Source: DASRHK01 sp963776465
Lineage (GTDB): Bacteria > Pseudomonadota > Gammaproteobacteria > Nevskiales > Nevskiaceae
Assembly: GCA_963776465.1 (NCBI GenBank)
Contig: CAVZMV010000002.1
Location: forward strand, 1,240,001-1,304,000
Reading direction: 5' to 3'
Length of the DNA: 64,000 bases
How positions within the stretch are numbered: position 1 is the first letter of the stretch; the number at the start of each line of letters is the position of its first letter. The notes under the pieces are model-generated. The model did not search any database and was not told the origin of the DNA. It saw only the letters and a list, made by a program, of their open reading frames with translations. Positions 53,751-62,285 of this stretch are shown here, in pieces. The position numbers and the translations under genes were made by a program.

Positions 53751-55019
53751 ATGTTCAAGAAGCTGCTCGTATCCACGGCCTCTGCGGCCACTATCGCGCT
53801 CGCGGCGTGCGGTGGCGGCGGCGGCGCTGACCCTGTCTCCACTCCGCCTCCGACCGGCGGCGGCAACAATCCGCCTCCGGCCGCGCAATACAACGTCGCC
53901 GGCCCGATGGACGCCGTGCAGGCGCCGATGTCCAGCACCGCGTTCGGCCAGCTCGAAGCTGCCACCGAAGGCACGCCGCTGAAGGCGCTGCTCGTCTGCG
54001 CCGACCGCGCGATCAATCATGACGCGCTCGACTTCGCCGACACCATCGCCAACGCGCTGCAGAGCGCCGCGGCCGCCGGCTCGTCCGACCCCGCGGCGAT
54101 CGCGGGCACGGCTGCGCAGCTGAACGCCAGCGTCAACCAGCTCGCTAATGACGTGCAGGGATTGCTCAACGCGCTCGCCGCCACCGGCGGTGGCTGCGGC
54201 GCCAACGGCCTGCCTGTCGGCGCGCTCGCCGGTACCAACCCGCTCGCGGGAACGCCGCTCGCGCCGCTCGGCACCGAGCTGCAGAGCGTCCTCTTCACGA
54301 TCCGCAACGCACACAACGCCGGCTCCGTGCTGTCGCTGGGCCAGCTGTCGTCGCTCGTCGGCGATCTCAGCAGCCAGTTCAGCGCGGGCATTGCCGGCGT
54401 CAACACGCTGGCGCCCGACCTCGGCGCCACGCCGATGATCAGCGGCGTCCTGGTCAGCGTCCAGCAGACGCTCGCCGACCTCGACGGGCTGATGCAGGCG
54501 ATCACGCTGCTCGACTCGGCGGCGGTGAAGGCCAGCCTGAACGCGCTGCTCGACAACGCGCTCGCCAACCAGCTCACGCGCGTCGTGCCGCTGCGCTTCG
54601 TCGAGCTGCAGGCGGGTCAGGCCGGCGTCCTCAGCACCCCGGTGCTGGTGGGCACGGCCGACGTCGCCGACCTGTTCACCACCACGCTGGGCACGGTGTT
54701 CACCACGCAGGCGCTGAAGAACGCGCTGGCGGGCGAGCTGGACACGGTCCTGGATCCGATCGCGACCGAGGTGCTGCCGGTGCTGTCGACGCAGATCGTC
54801 GCCGCGCTCTTCAACGCCGAGACGGCGACCGGTCCGACTGGCACGCCGCTCGACCTCGGTCTGGGCGCGCTCTCGACCATGCTCGGCCCCGTCGGTGGCG
54901 CGGGCCAGCCCGTCGACACGCTGCTCAGCCTGATCGCAGGCTCCGTGCAGTCCGGCGCCGGCGGCCTGCCGATCTGCCCGTCGCCGGTTCCGCTGCTGAA
55001 CCTGCTGTGCGGGCTGTAA
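53751..55019 (+). CDS. Putative lipoprotein of collagen-free Ala/Leu-rich type, unknown function
   Basis: A 422-residue protein with a lipoprotein signal (lipobox LAAC followed by GGGGG) and a Pro/Gly linker. The rest is rich in Ala, Leu, Thr and Gly in helical repeats (for example LNASVNQLANDVQGLLNAL and QQTLADLDGLMQAITLLDSAAV), with only a few cysteines near the C-terminus (ICPSP, LLCGL). No enzyme motif. Anchored in the envelope, probably the outer membrane. It occupies the place where rpoN often follows lptB, and it has its own strong terminator. Confidence 0.7.
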   Translation: MFKKLLVSTASAATIALAACGGGGGADPVSTPPPTGGGNNPPPAAQYNVAGPMDAVQAPMSSTAFGQLEAATEGTPLKALLVCADRAINHDALDFADTIANALQSAAAAGSSDPAAIAGTAAQLNASVNQLANDVQGLLNALAATGGGCGANGLPVGALAGTNPLAGTPLAPLGTELQSVLFTIRNAHNAGSVLSLGQLSSLVGDLSSQFSAGIAGVNTLAPDLGATPMISGVLVSVQQTLADLDGLMQAITLLDSAAVKASLNALLDNALANQLTRVVPLRFVELQAGQAGVLSTPVLVGTADVADLFTTTLGTVFTTQALKNALAGELDTVLDPIATEVLPVLSTQIVAALFNAETATGPTGTPLDLGLGALSTMLGPVGGAGQPVDTLLSLIAGSVQSGAGGLPICPSPVPLLNLLCGL

Positions 55020-55064
55020 GAATCAAAACCTAAGAACCGACTTACGTTCTCCGGCCGGTGTTGG

Positions 55065-55090
55065 GGCGGGTCTTCGGACCCGCCTTTTTT
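55065..55090 (+). terminator. Rho-independent terminator with UUCG loop
   Basis: GGCGGGTC-TTCG-GACCCGCC (8-base-pair stem, stable tetraloop) followed by six T. Ends the lipoprotein transcript. Confidence 0.92.
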
Positions 55091-55114
55091 ATTTGGGCTG
55101 CGCCCAAATAAAAA
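55086..55114. repeat. Perfect AT-flanked inverted repeat overlapping the terminator
   Basis: TTTTTATTTGGGC and GCCCAAATAAAAA pair over 13 bases around TGC. It overlaps the T-run of the preceding terminator and has T or A tracts on both sides, so it could terminate in both directions. Confidence 0.7.
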
Positions 55115-55136
55115 GGCATATGTCGTCCTGACAAGC

Positions 55137-55156
55137 GCGCGCCATCCCTGGCGCGC
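55137..55156. repeat. GC hairpin with ATCCCT loop
   Basis: GCGCGCC-ATCCCT-GGCGCGC; the loop matches the inner hairpins of the elements at 44608, 53403 and 60585, so this may be a remnant of the same family. A GCGCGCCA/TGGCGCGC palindrome lies at 55195-55211. Together they occupy the 227-base gap before pilU. Confidence 0.45.
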
Positions 55157-55246
55157 AGTTTCCGAAAAAGCAACGCCGTAAAAACACGCTAGACGCGCGC
55201 CATTGGCGCGCCGCTGTGCTCAAGATGCCCGTCGACTGGAGAGTGC

Positions 55247-56446
55247 ATGCCCGATATCCCGGCAATCTTGAGGCAGGACGTGCAGGTTTTGCTGAAGCAG
55301 ATGGTGCAGAAGGAAGCGGCGCCGCCGCCGATGCACGCGCTGCTGCGCCTGATGGCGCAGAAGGAGGCCTCCGACCTGTTCCTCACCTGCGAGGCTCCTC
55401 CGCACCTGAAGATCGGCGGCGAGACGACGCCGCTCGCCACGCCGCCCTTGAAAGGGCCCGAGGTCCGCGCGCTGGTCTACGGCATCCTGACGAAGCAGCA
55501 GATCGCCGACTTCGAGGTCAAGAAGGAAGCCAACCTGTCGTACTCGCTGGAGGACGCCGGCCGCTTCCGCGTCAACGTCTACTATCAGCGCGGCGACGTC
55601 GCCGCCGTCATCCGCCTGATCAAGTCGCGCATCCCGACGTTCGCGGAGCTGGGGCTGCCGGCCGAGTGCGCGGGCCTGGCGATGCAGAAGCGCGGCCTGG
55701 TCTTGCTCGTCGGCGCCGCCGGCTCGGGGAAGAGCACGTCGCTGGCGGCGATGATCGGCCACCGCGCGGCCAGCGCCGGCGGGCACATCCTCACGGTCGA
55801 GGACCCGATCGAGTTCCACTTCCGCCACGCCCGCGCCCTGGTCAACCAGCGCGAGGTGTCGATCGACACCTGGTCGTTCGCCGAGGCGCTGCGCAACGCC
55901 ATGCGCGAAGCGCCCGACGTGATCGTCATCGGCGAGATGCGCGACGCCGAGACCGCGCGGCACGCGCTGTCCTATGCCGAGACGGGCCACCTGTGCATGT
56001 CGACGCTGCACGCCAACAACGCCAACCAGGCGATCGAGCGCATCATCAACTTCTTCCCGGAGGCGGCGCACAAGCAGGTGCTGATGGACCTGTCGCTGAA
56101 CCTCAAGGGCGTGATCTCGCAGCGGCTGCTGCCGGGCCTCGACGGCAAGCTCGCGCTCGCCACCGAGGTGCTGCTGGGATCGCCGCACGTGTCGGACCTG
56201 ATCCAGAAGGGACGCATCGGCGAGATCAAGGAGGCGATGGCCAAGAGCAACGAGCAGGGCATGCGCACCTTCGACCAGTCGCTGTTCGAGCTGCACCAGG
56301 CTGATCGCATCAGCCAGGAGGAGGCACTGCGCAACGCCGATTCGCAGACCGACCTCGCGCTCAAGATCCGCTTCGCGGCGAGCCACCTGCCGGACGACAT
56401 GCCGATGCACATCGCCGCTGGCCTGAAGTCGCGCGCGCTGCGCTAG
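55247..56446 (+). CDS. pilU: Type IV pilus retraction ATPase, PilU type
   Basis: A 399-residue secretion-family ATPase that pulls in type IV pili together with PilT. Walker A GAAGSGKSTSLAAMIGHR, the Asp box (TVEDPIEFHF), Walker B IGEMRDAETARHALSYAETGH and His box STLHANNANQAIERI are present; the MAQKEASDLFLTCEAPP start and the extended C-terminus with DLALKIR fit PilU rather than PilT. GGAGAG precedes the ATG. PilT is not in the window. Its stop overlaps the convergent coaX by 4 bases. Confidence 0.9.
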   Translation: MPDIPAILRQDVQVLLKQMVQKEAAPPPMHALLRLMAQKEASDLFLTCEAPPHLKIGGETTPLATPPLKGPEVRALVYGILTKQQIADFEVKKEANLSYSLEDAGRFRVNVYYQRGDVAAVIRLIKSRIPTFAELGLPAECAGLAMQKRGLVLLVGAAGSGKSTSLAAMIGHRAASAGGHILTVEDPIEFHFRHARALVNQREVSIDTWSFAEALRNAMREAPDVIVIGEMRDAETARHALSYAETGHLCMSTLHANNANQAIERIINFFPEAAHKQVLMDLSLNLKGVISQRLLPGLDGKLALATEVLLGSPHVSDLIQKGRIGEIKEAMAKSNEQGMRTFDQSLFELHQADRISQEEALRNADSQTDLALKIRFAASHLPDDMPMHIAAGLKSRALR

Positions 56447-57162
56447 CCGTCGGCGGCCAGCACCCGAAGCCCCTCGAGGACCAGTTGCGGCTGCAGCTGC
56501 CAGGGTCCGCTCAGCAATGGCAGCAAGCGCTCGGCGTCGCCGCCGGTGATCGCCCGCATCCCTTCGTGACGCGCGCCCAGGCGCTCGATCAGCCCGGCGG
56601 CGGCGTGCAGCGCGCCTTGCCGCACGCAGGATTCGGTATCGCGCCCCAGCGCGTCGTCGTAATGCTCGCTCACCGCGTCGACGGCGAAGCGCGTGGTGCC
56701 CAGCACGGCGGATTGCATCGCCGTCAGCCCCGGCGCGATCACGCCGCCCAGGTGCCGGCCGCTGGCATCGACGGCGTCGAAGGTCAGCGCAGTGCCGGCG
56801 CTGACCACGCAGGACGCGGAGCGGCTGCGTTTCCATAGCGCCAGCATGCACAGCCAGCGGTCCACGCCGAGGCGCTGCGGATCTTCATACGCGACCTGCA
56901 GCCCGTCGAACTGCGCGGCCGTGCGCGCGACGTGCGCCGTGTAGCCGAAGCGACGCCGGATCGCCGCGGCGATCGTGCTTTCGTGGTCAGGGCCCATGAC
57001 GTGGCAGATCCAGACGGCGTTGGCGGGCGGCAGCGCCGCCTGCAGCAGCGCCGACGCCGGATCGCCTCCGTGGCTGGCGCTGCCGCCTTCGCGCAGGGTC
57101 TTGCCGTCGGACATGGCCCACTTCACGCGGCTGTTGCCGACGTCGAGCAGGAGCGTGGTCAT
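56443..57162 (-). CDS. coaX: Type III pantothenate kinase
   Basis: A 239-residue kinase starting coenzyme A synthesis. Signatures of the ASKHA-type CoaX: LLLDVGNSRVKWA (phosphate loop), LGVDRWLCMLALWKR, VVSAGTALTFDAVDASGRHLGG with the catalytic Asp, and APGLTAM. The type III enzyme is not inhibited by CoA, unlike E. coli CoaA. Its ATG overlaps the birA stop (ATGA), so the two are cotranslated, a common pairing. Confidence 0.95.
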   Translation of the reverse strand: MTTLLLDVGNSRVKWAMSDGKTLREGGSASHGGDPASALLQAALPPANAVWICHVMGPDHESTIAAAIRRRFGYTAHVARTAAQFDGLQVAYEDPQRLGVDRWLCMLALWKRSRSASCVVSAGTALTFDAVDASGRHLGGVIAPGLTAMQSAVLGTTRFAVDAVSEHYDDALGRDTESCVRQGALHAAAGLIERLGARHEGMRAITGGDAERLLPLLSGPWQLQPQLVLEGLRVLAADG

Positions 57163-58145
57163 TTGACGCGCAACGAAACATCACCGGCGAGCGCATGGCG
57201 CACACCCTCGCGCGTCTCGATCTTCAGCGCGCCGGACGCGTCGAGTCCGCGCGCGATGCCTTCGCAGGAGTCCTTGCCGGACTCCACGCGCACGGTCTTG
57301 CCGCGCGTCAGGTCCAGCCGGTCCCATTCGGCTGCGAAGGCCTTGAAGCCGCTGCCGCTGAATTGATCCAGCGCGACGACCAGCTGGCCGATGACCTCCG
57401 CCGCCAGCGCGTTGCGCGACGGCATGCGCCCCAGTTCCGCGGCAACGCTGGTCCAGGGCTGGTCGATGCGGATCGCGCGGCCGCGCCGCATCGCCACGTT
57501 GATGCCGACGCCGATCACCGCGCGGCAGGCGCCGCCGGCCTCGCCGCGCTGCTCGATGAGGATGCCGCCGAGCTTTTGTCCGCGCACCACCAGGTCGTTG
57601 GGCCATTTCAGCGCGACGTCGCCGACGCCCTGCGCGGTCAGCGCGCGCGCGCAGGCGATGCCGATGGCGATGGGCAGCACGGTGATCTGCGCGGGCCAGT
57701 GCGGGAAGCTCCACGCCAGCGACAGGTACAGATTCGCGCCGAAGGGCGAGACCCATTCGCGGCCGCGGCGGCCACGTCCCGCGGTCTGGTGCTCGGCGAG
57801 CAGCACTTGCGGGTCGTCGGCGCCGCTGGCTTGCAGCAGCTGCAGGTTGGTCGAGTCGGTCAGCGCCGCGACGTCGATGCGCGGCAGGCGCTCACGCGTC
57901 GACGACGCCAGAAGCTTGCAGATGCGCGCCGCATCCAGGCGCTCGATCGGCTGGGCGAGGCGATAGCCAAGGCCGACGCGCGCCTCGACGGTGAGGCCCC
58001 AGTTCTCCAGCTTGGCGATGCGCTTGGCCAGCGCCGCGCGCGTGATCTTCGAGCGCGCCGCCAGCTGCTCGCCGGAATGCCAGGCGCCGTCGGCGAGCAC
58101 GTCGACCAGCGCGACCAGCTCGTCGGGGCTCAGCGTGCCAGCCAT
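57159..58145 (-). CDS. birA: Biotin-protein ligase and repressor
   Basis: A 328-residue two-domain protein. Residues about 5-65 are a winged helix (LSPDELVALVDVLADGAWHSGEQLAARSKITRAALAKRI), so it may also repress biotin genes. The ligase has LAEHQTAGRGRRGREWVSP (biotinyl-AMP binding), ALKWPNDLVV and GILIEQRGEAGG, then a small C-terminal SH3-like domain. It biotinylates acetyl-CoA carboxylase. Start overlaps the plsY end by 16 bases. Confidence 0.95.
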   Translation of the reverse strand: MAGTLSPDELVALVDVLADGAWHSGEQLAARSKITRAALAKRIAKLENWGLTVEARVGLGYRLAQPIERLDAARICKLLASSTRERLPRIDVAALTDSTNLQLLQASGADDPQVLLAEHQTAGRGRRGREWVSPFGANLYLSLAWSFPHWPAQITVLPIAIGIACARALTAQGVGDVALKWPNDLVVRGQKLGGILIEQRGEAGGACRAVIGVGINVAMRRGRAIRIDQPWTSVAAELGRMPSRNALAAEVIGQLVVALDQFSGSGFKAFAAEWDRLDLTRGKTVRVESGKDSCEGIARGLDASGALKIETREGVRHALAGDVSLRVK

Positions 58146-58777
58146 CGTCGCAGCACCCGCGCTTTCTCGAACCGGTGCTCGGTCCCGCGCAGCAGGCGTC
58201 CCCAGTTGGCGCGGTGCTTCCACAGGACCAGCAGCGTCATCGAGATCGAGAACCCGCCGAGCGGCGAGAACACGCCGCGCGCGTCGAAGCAGGCGACGTG
58301 CAGCAGCGCCACCAGCGCCGCCATCAGCGTCGCCAGGCTGACGTAGCCGGTCAGCATCACCACCAGCGCGAAGGCGACCAGGATCCACGGCAGCGCCGCG
58401 GTCATCAGCGTGGCGTAGACGCCGGCGAGCGTGGCGACGCCCTTGCCGCCGTGGAAGCGATGGAACACCGGGTAGCAGTGGCCGACGGCCGCAGCCGCGC
58501 CGCAGGCATAGGCGAGCGTCTCGCGCGCAATCGCGCTCTCACCCCACGGCCAGGGCACGAGCGGCAGCGCGCCGGCAGCGAGCACGCCCTTGCCCACGTC
58601 GATGGCCAGCACCAGCAGCGCGAACTTCTTGCCTTGCGTGCGCAGCGCGTTGGTGGCGCCGATGTTGCCGCTGCCCTGCGTGCGCAGGTCCACGCCGCGC
58701 AGGCGGCCCGCCACCTGGCCGCCCATGACGTTGCCGAGCAGGTAGGCGACCAGAACCTTGGCGATCAGCTCGGCCAC
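58130..58777 (-). CDS. plsY: Acyl-phosphate glycerol-3-phosphate acyltransferase
   Basis: A 215-residue inner-membrane enzyme that starts phospholipid synthesis by acylating glycerol 3-phosphate. Motifs: YLLGNVMGGQVAGRL, DLRTQGSGNIGATNALR, GHCYPVFHRFHGGKGVATLAG and a C-terminal WKHRANWGRLLRGTEHRF. It overlaps birA by 16 bases, and the M61 peptidase gene ends one base upstream of its start, so all four genes may be one transcript. Confidence 0.95.
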   Translation of the reverse strand: MAELIAKVLVAYLLGNVMGGQVAGRLRGVDLRTQGSGNIGATNALRTQGKKFALLVLAIDVGKGVLAAGALPLVPWPWGESAIARETLAYACGAAAAVGHCYPVFHRFHGGKGVATLAGVYATLMTAALPWILVAFALVVMLTGYVSLATLMAALVALLHVACFDARGVFSPLGGFSISMTLLVLWKHRANWGRLLRGTEHRFEKARVLRRWLAR

Positions 58778-58778
58778 A

Positions 58779-60558
58779 TCACGCGCCCAGCCACGCCCGC
58801 CGACGCTCCAGCCTTTCGCCCTCGGCGCTGGCCAGCGTCAGCGTCCAGGTGTCCAGCGGCGGCGCGACCGCGCGCAGCGTCACGCGCATCAGCTCGTCGC
58901 CGCGGAAGAAGTCGAGCGGATAGTCCTGCTCCGGGCGCAGCGACAGCAGCAGCCGCGCGAGGTTGGTCGGCGTGACGCGCAGGCCGTTGAGCGCGATCAC
59001 CTGGTCGCCTGCCGAAAGACCCGCGGCTTGCGCCGGTCCGCCGGCGCTGACGAAGGCGACGACGGTCTCTCCCGGCTTGAGCTTGAAGCCCAGGCTCGTC
59101 GCCGGCGGCTTGCCCGCCAGGCGGCCGCCGATGTCCATGTCGCTGATCGCCGGACGGCGCTCGGGCTTGACGCCGAAGTCGGCGAGCAGATCCTCCAGCG
59201 GCAGCGCCTCGGTGCTGCGCAGCCAGCGATCGAAGAGTGGCTTGAGATCCAGGCGCGAGATCTCCGCGGCGACGGCTTCCAGTCCGCCCTCGGGCACGCC
59301 GATGCCGCTGCGGCCATGCCGCTGCCAGAGCGCGCGCATCACGTCGTCGAGCGACACGCTCGAATGCAGCCGCAGATGAAGATCCAGGCACAGCGCCGCG
59401 AGCGCGCCCTTAACGTAGTAGCTGACGGTGGCGTTCGGGGAGTTCTCGTCCGGCTGGTAGTACTTGATCCAGGCCTCGAAGCTCGCGTCGGCGAGCGTGT
59501 GCAGCTGGTGTCCGGGCGCGCGCGTCAGGCGCGAGAAGGTTTCCGACAGCACATCCAGATATGCGGCCGGGTCCAGAACGCCGGCGCGCAGCAGCATCAG
59601 CTCGTCGTAATACGAGGTGATGCCCTCGTAATGCCACAGGTCGCGCGTGTGCGCCTCGCGCGCGAGGTCGGAGTCGAGGAACGCCTGCGCGGTGATGCGC
59701 TTGACGTTCCACAGGTGGAAATACTCGTGGCTGCACAGCGCCAGGAAGCCGCGATAGTCCTTGGTCATCTCCGCCTGGCCCGGCAGCGGCAGCTCGTTGC
59801 GCGAGCAGATCAGCGCCGTGGACGAGCGGTGCTCCAGGCCGCCGTAACCGTTGCCGACCACGCGCGTAAGGAACAGGTAGCGCTTCAGCGCCGGCTCCTG
59901 GCCGAACATCTCGCGCTGCACGTGGCAGATGCGCGCCACGTCGCGTGTCGCGCGCGCCGCGTCGATCTCGTGCCGGCCCGACAGCACCAGCGCGTGCGGG
60001 ATGCCGTCGACGTCGAAGCCGGTACTCGACGAACGTGCCGAGCTCGACCGGGTGGTCGATCAGCTCCTCGTATCCCTCGGCGGCGTAGCGGCCGAACCCA
60101 CTGGCGTCGCACTGCACGGCCGGCAGCGTGGTCGCGACTTTCCAGTCGGAGAGCCCGGGATCCGCCGGCCGTTCGATGGTGACGTCGATGCGCGCGCGCT
60201 CGGCGCCAACCGGCCGATAGAACACCGACGTGCCGTTGAAGAACCCGCGCCGCCGATCGAGGTACGCCTTGCGCACGGATTCGTCGAAGGCGTAGACGCC
60301 GTACTCCAGCACCAGCGTTCCGGCGCAGGGCGCGCAGCGCAGGCTGGACTTGTCGATGCGCTCGAACGCCAGCGGCGCGTCGCCGCATCGGGCCTTGACC
60401 TCGGCGACGTGCTTGGCGAAATCGCGCACCAGATAGCTGCCGCGGATCCACGCCGGCATGCGGAACAGTTGTCCGGCGGGATCAGGCTTCTCGACTTCGC
60501 AGCGCACGCGGAGCAGGTGCGCGCCGGCGTCGGCGACGGCTACGGTGAAGTGGACCAT
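58779..60558 (-). CDS. M61 glycyl aminopeptidase family with PDZ domain (frameshifted in this sequence)
   Basis: Corrected for one frameshift it gives about 592 residues, normal for the family. The zinc motif HEYFHLWNVKRI (about residue 275) is HExxH with the third ligand glutamate later; the C-terminal part holds a PDZ domain (VVAFVSAGGPAQAAGLSAGDQVIALNGL). It cuts N-terminal Gly or Ala residues. The frame breaks at about 60021, one extra C after TAC in the coding strand, in GTFVEY-GFDVDGIPH. A TACAAT box lies 10 bases before the ATG with no ribosome site. Confidence 0.85.
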
Positions 60559-60574
60559 GGGCGTCGCGATTGTA
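60559..60574 (-). promoter_or_regulatory. -10 box directly before the M61 peptidase gene
   Basis: TACAAT (60574-60569 on the minus strand) then 10 bases to the ATG; leaderless-type arrangement like those at hisG, the ABC ATPase and kdsD. Confidence 0.4.
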
Positions 60575-60584
60575 GCGGGGGTGA

Positions 60585-60678
60585 TGCGGTCAGTCCCGGC
60601 AGGACCGCTGTGAATACGTCCATGTACGCTCCGTATGCAACGTCCCTGTTGCATACGGTCCTGCCGGAACAGACCGCA
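60585..60678 (+). repeat. Two-stem palindromic element A
   Basis: Outer arms (60585-60607, 60656-60678) pair over 23 bases with two mismatches. Inside: conserved box GTGAATACGTCCATGTA (60610-60626) and inner hairpin TATGCAAC-GTCCCT-GTTGCATA (60634-60655). Directly upstream of the M61 gene and head-to-head with element B. Confidence 0.8.
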
Positions 60679-60696
60679 TCTCCACTGATGGTGGGA

Positions 60697-60800
60697 GCGG
60701 ACGGCGGAAGCCCTTCCGGGAACGTACGCGCCAGGGACGGCGCGTCCGTAGGCTACATGGATGTATTCATGCCGGTCCCGGAAGGGCTTCCCGCGTCCGC
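60697..60800 (-). repeat. Two-stem palindromic element B, opposite orientation
   Basis: Outer arms (60697-60721, 60776-60800) pair over 25 bases with a few mismatches. Inner hairpin ACGCGCC-AGGGAC-GGCGCGT (60726-60745) and the reverse complement of the conserved box (60754-60770) show it is the same element as A in the other direction, with quite different stems. Adjacent to the 3' end of the lipoprotein gene at 60812. Confidence 0.8.
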
Positions 60801-60811
60801 CGTGGCAAAAA

Positions 60812-61732
60812 TCAGAACGGACAGAGCCCGCGAAATTCGTCGAGCGTGTAATGCTTCGGCGCGACGTCCGGCACGGTCACGTCGATCGACTGATCGCCGT
60901 TGAAGACGACCGTCGCGCTCTGGCCGCTGGCGTTGGTCAGCAGCAGCTCGCCGTCGGCGACGGCGCCGCCTTCGCGCCGCACGCGCAGATCGCGTGTCGT
61001 CGTCACCTGCGCCTGGCCGACGCCGCAATCGCCGCTCAGGCGGAACGGGCCGGACTCGTTGACCAGCAGATCGTCGCCGTCGACACGCACGTCGATGTGC
61101 GCGTGGTCGATGCCGTAGTTCATGCGCGGAGCGTCGTCGAGATCCGACTGTGCGCCGACGAGATCGACGTCGGCCCGGACTTCCTCGAGATCACCCTGGT
61201 AGTCCACTTTCACCTCGCCGGTCAGCGTGCCGAGCTGCATCGAGCGGCCGTCGTTGGCGGGATCGCGATTCTCGATCAGGAGCGTCGTGTCGTTCTCGCC
61301 GATCTGCGCGCGCGCATCGCTCCACGGGTAGCCCGCCGAGGTGATCTCGGCCGCGAGGTAGCCGTCGCTGAAGCGCATGCCGTCCAGGCAGTTGTCGTAG
61401 CGCACGCTGCGCGAGGTCGTTGAGTCGTCGCGGGTGCGCGTGCCGCCGTCGGGGCACGGCTCGGTCTCGGCCTTGGCCATCGTCGCGCGCTTGGCTGCGA
61501 GCGTGTCGAGCACCGAGCTGTAGAACAGCCGCGCGCCGATGGCCGCGAGCGCCGCGTCGTCGGCGGTGTCCAGGGGCAGGGGCCCTGTGGCGTCGGACAG
61601 GTCGATCGAGCGATCGAAGCTGCCGTCGTCGGCGAGCGCCGGCGCGTCGAAACGCAGGCTGCTGCTGTCGCCGCATGCGGCGATCAGCAAGCTCGCCAGG
61701 AGTGCTGCAATCGAGGTCCGGTCTTTCTGCAT
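60812..61732 (-). CDS. Putative lipoprotein, unknown
   Basis: A 306-residue protein with lipobox LIAAC (start at 61732 chosen because it places the signal at the N-terminus). The mature part has beta-strand character with acidic, threonine-rich stretches (VDYQGDLEEVRADVDLVGAQSD) and four cysteines (ETEPCPDGG, DNCLDGM, GDCGVG, GLCPF) that could form two disulfides. No family recognised. Ends next to repeat element B. Confidence 0.65.
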   Translation of the reverse strand: MQKDRTSIAALLASLLIAACGDSSSLRFDAPALADDGSFDRSIDLSDATGPLPLDTADDAALAAIGARLFYSSVLDTLAAKRATMAKAETEPCPDGGTRTRDDSTTSRSVRYDNCLDGMRFSDGYLAAEITSAGYPWSDARAQIGENDTTLLIENRDPANDGRSMQLGTLTGEVKVDYQGDLEEVRADVDLVGAQSDLDDAPRMNYGIDHAHIDVRVDGDDLLVNESGPFRLSGDCGVGQAQVTTTRDLRVRREGGAVADGELLLTNASGQSATVVFNGDQSIDVTVPDVAPKHYTLDEFRGLCPF

Positions 61733-61848
61733 TTGCGCCCAGCGTGCACGCAGCCCGCCCGGCTTCGCAAGCACGTCCAACGCGCGGTGGCGAAGGCCCG
61801 GTCCGCCCGATAAGCTGTGCGCCTGCTGTCTTACAGGGAACTCCCACA

Positions 61849-62094
61849 ATGAAGCGCGTGATCAGCCCGGCCGTCGTGGCCGCTCTCTTGACCTTTGCTG
61901 CCGGCGGCGCCTACGCCGCGAACAAGGATGGACGCATCTGCACCCGGGAAACCGTGGTCGGCAGCCATCTGCCCAAGATGGTCTGCACCACCGCCGCCGA
62001 GCGCGACGAGCTGCGCAAGGCCAGTCAGTCCAAAGTGGGCTCCCTCAAGGCCCAGGCCCAGGTCGGCGGCAGCCGCGGCGCCGGCGCCCGCTAG
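61849..62094 (+). CDS. Small secreted protein, unknown
   Basis: An 81-residue protein: signal peptide (about residues 1-23, ending GGAYAAN) and a short mature part with KDGRICTRETVVGSHLPKMVC, a pair of cysteines that could form a disulfide, and a basic tail ending RGAGAR. The IC-x-x-x-x-x-GS-x-x-x-x-x-VC pattern recurs in small exported proteins of Xanthomonadales as I recall, function unknown. A GGGAA ribosome site precedes the ATG. A CCGGGGCGG hairpin at 62128-62147 without a T-run may end it. Confidence 0.6.
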   Translation: MKRVISPAVVAALLTFAAGGAYAANKDGRICTRETVVGSHLPKMVCTTAAERDELRKASQSKVGSLKAQAQVGGSRGAGAR

Positions 62095-62285
62095 GTTTTC
62101 AGGCTCTATTCAGGGCGGGCGACGCGTCCGGGGCGGAACCGCCCCGGTCCGCCGCCTGTCTCTATGCCGATGTAGCCAGGCATTGGGGCGATGGACATTC
62201 CTACTGCGTTGATTGCGCAGAGTTCATCGGGCATTCAGAGTGCCGGGTCTAAGCTGCAACCCATTCATATAAGGAGCTACCCAAC

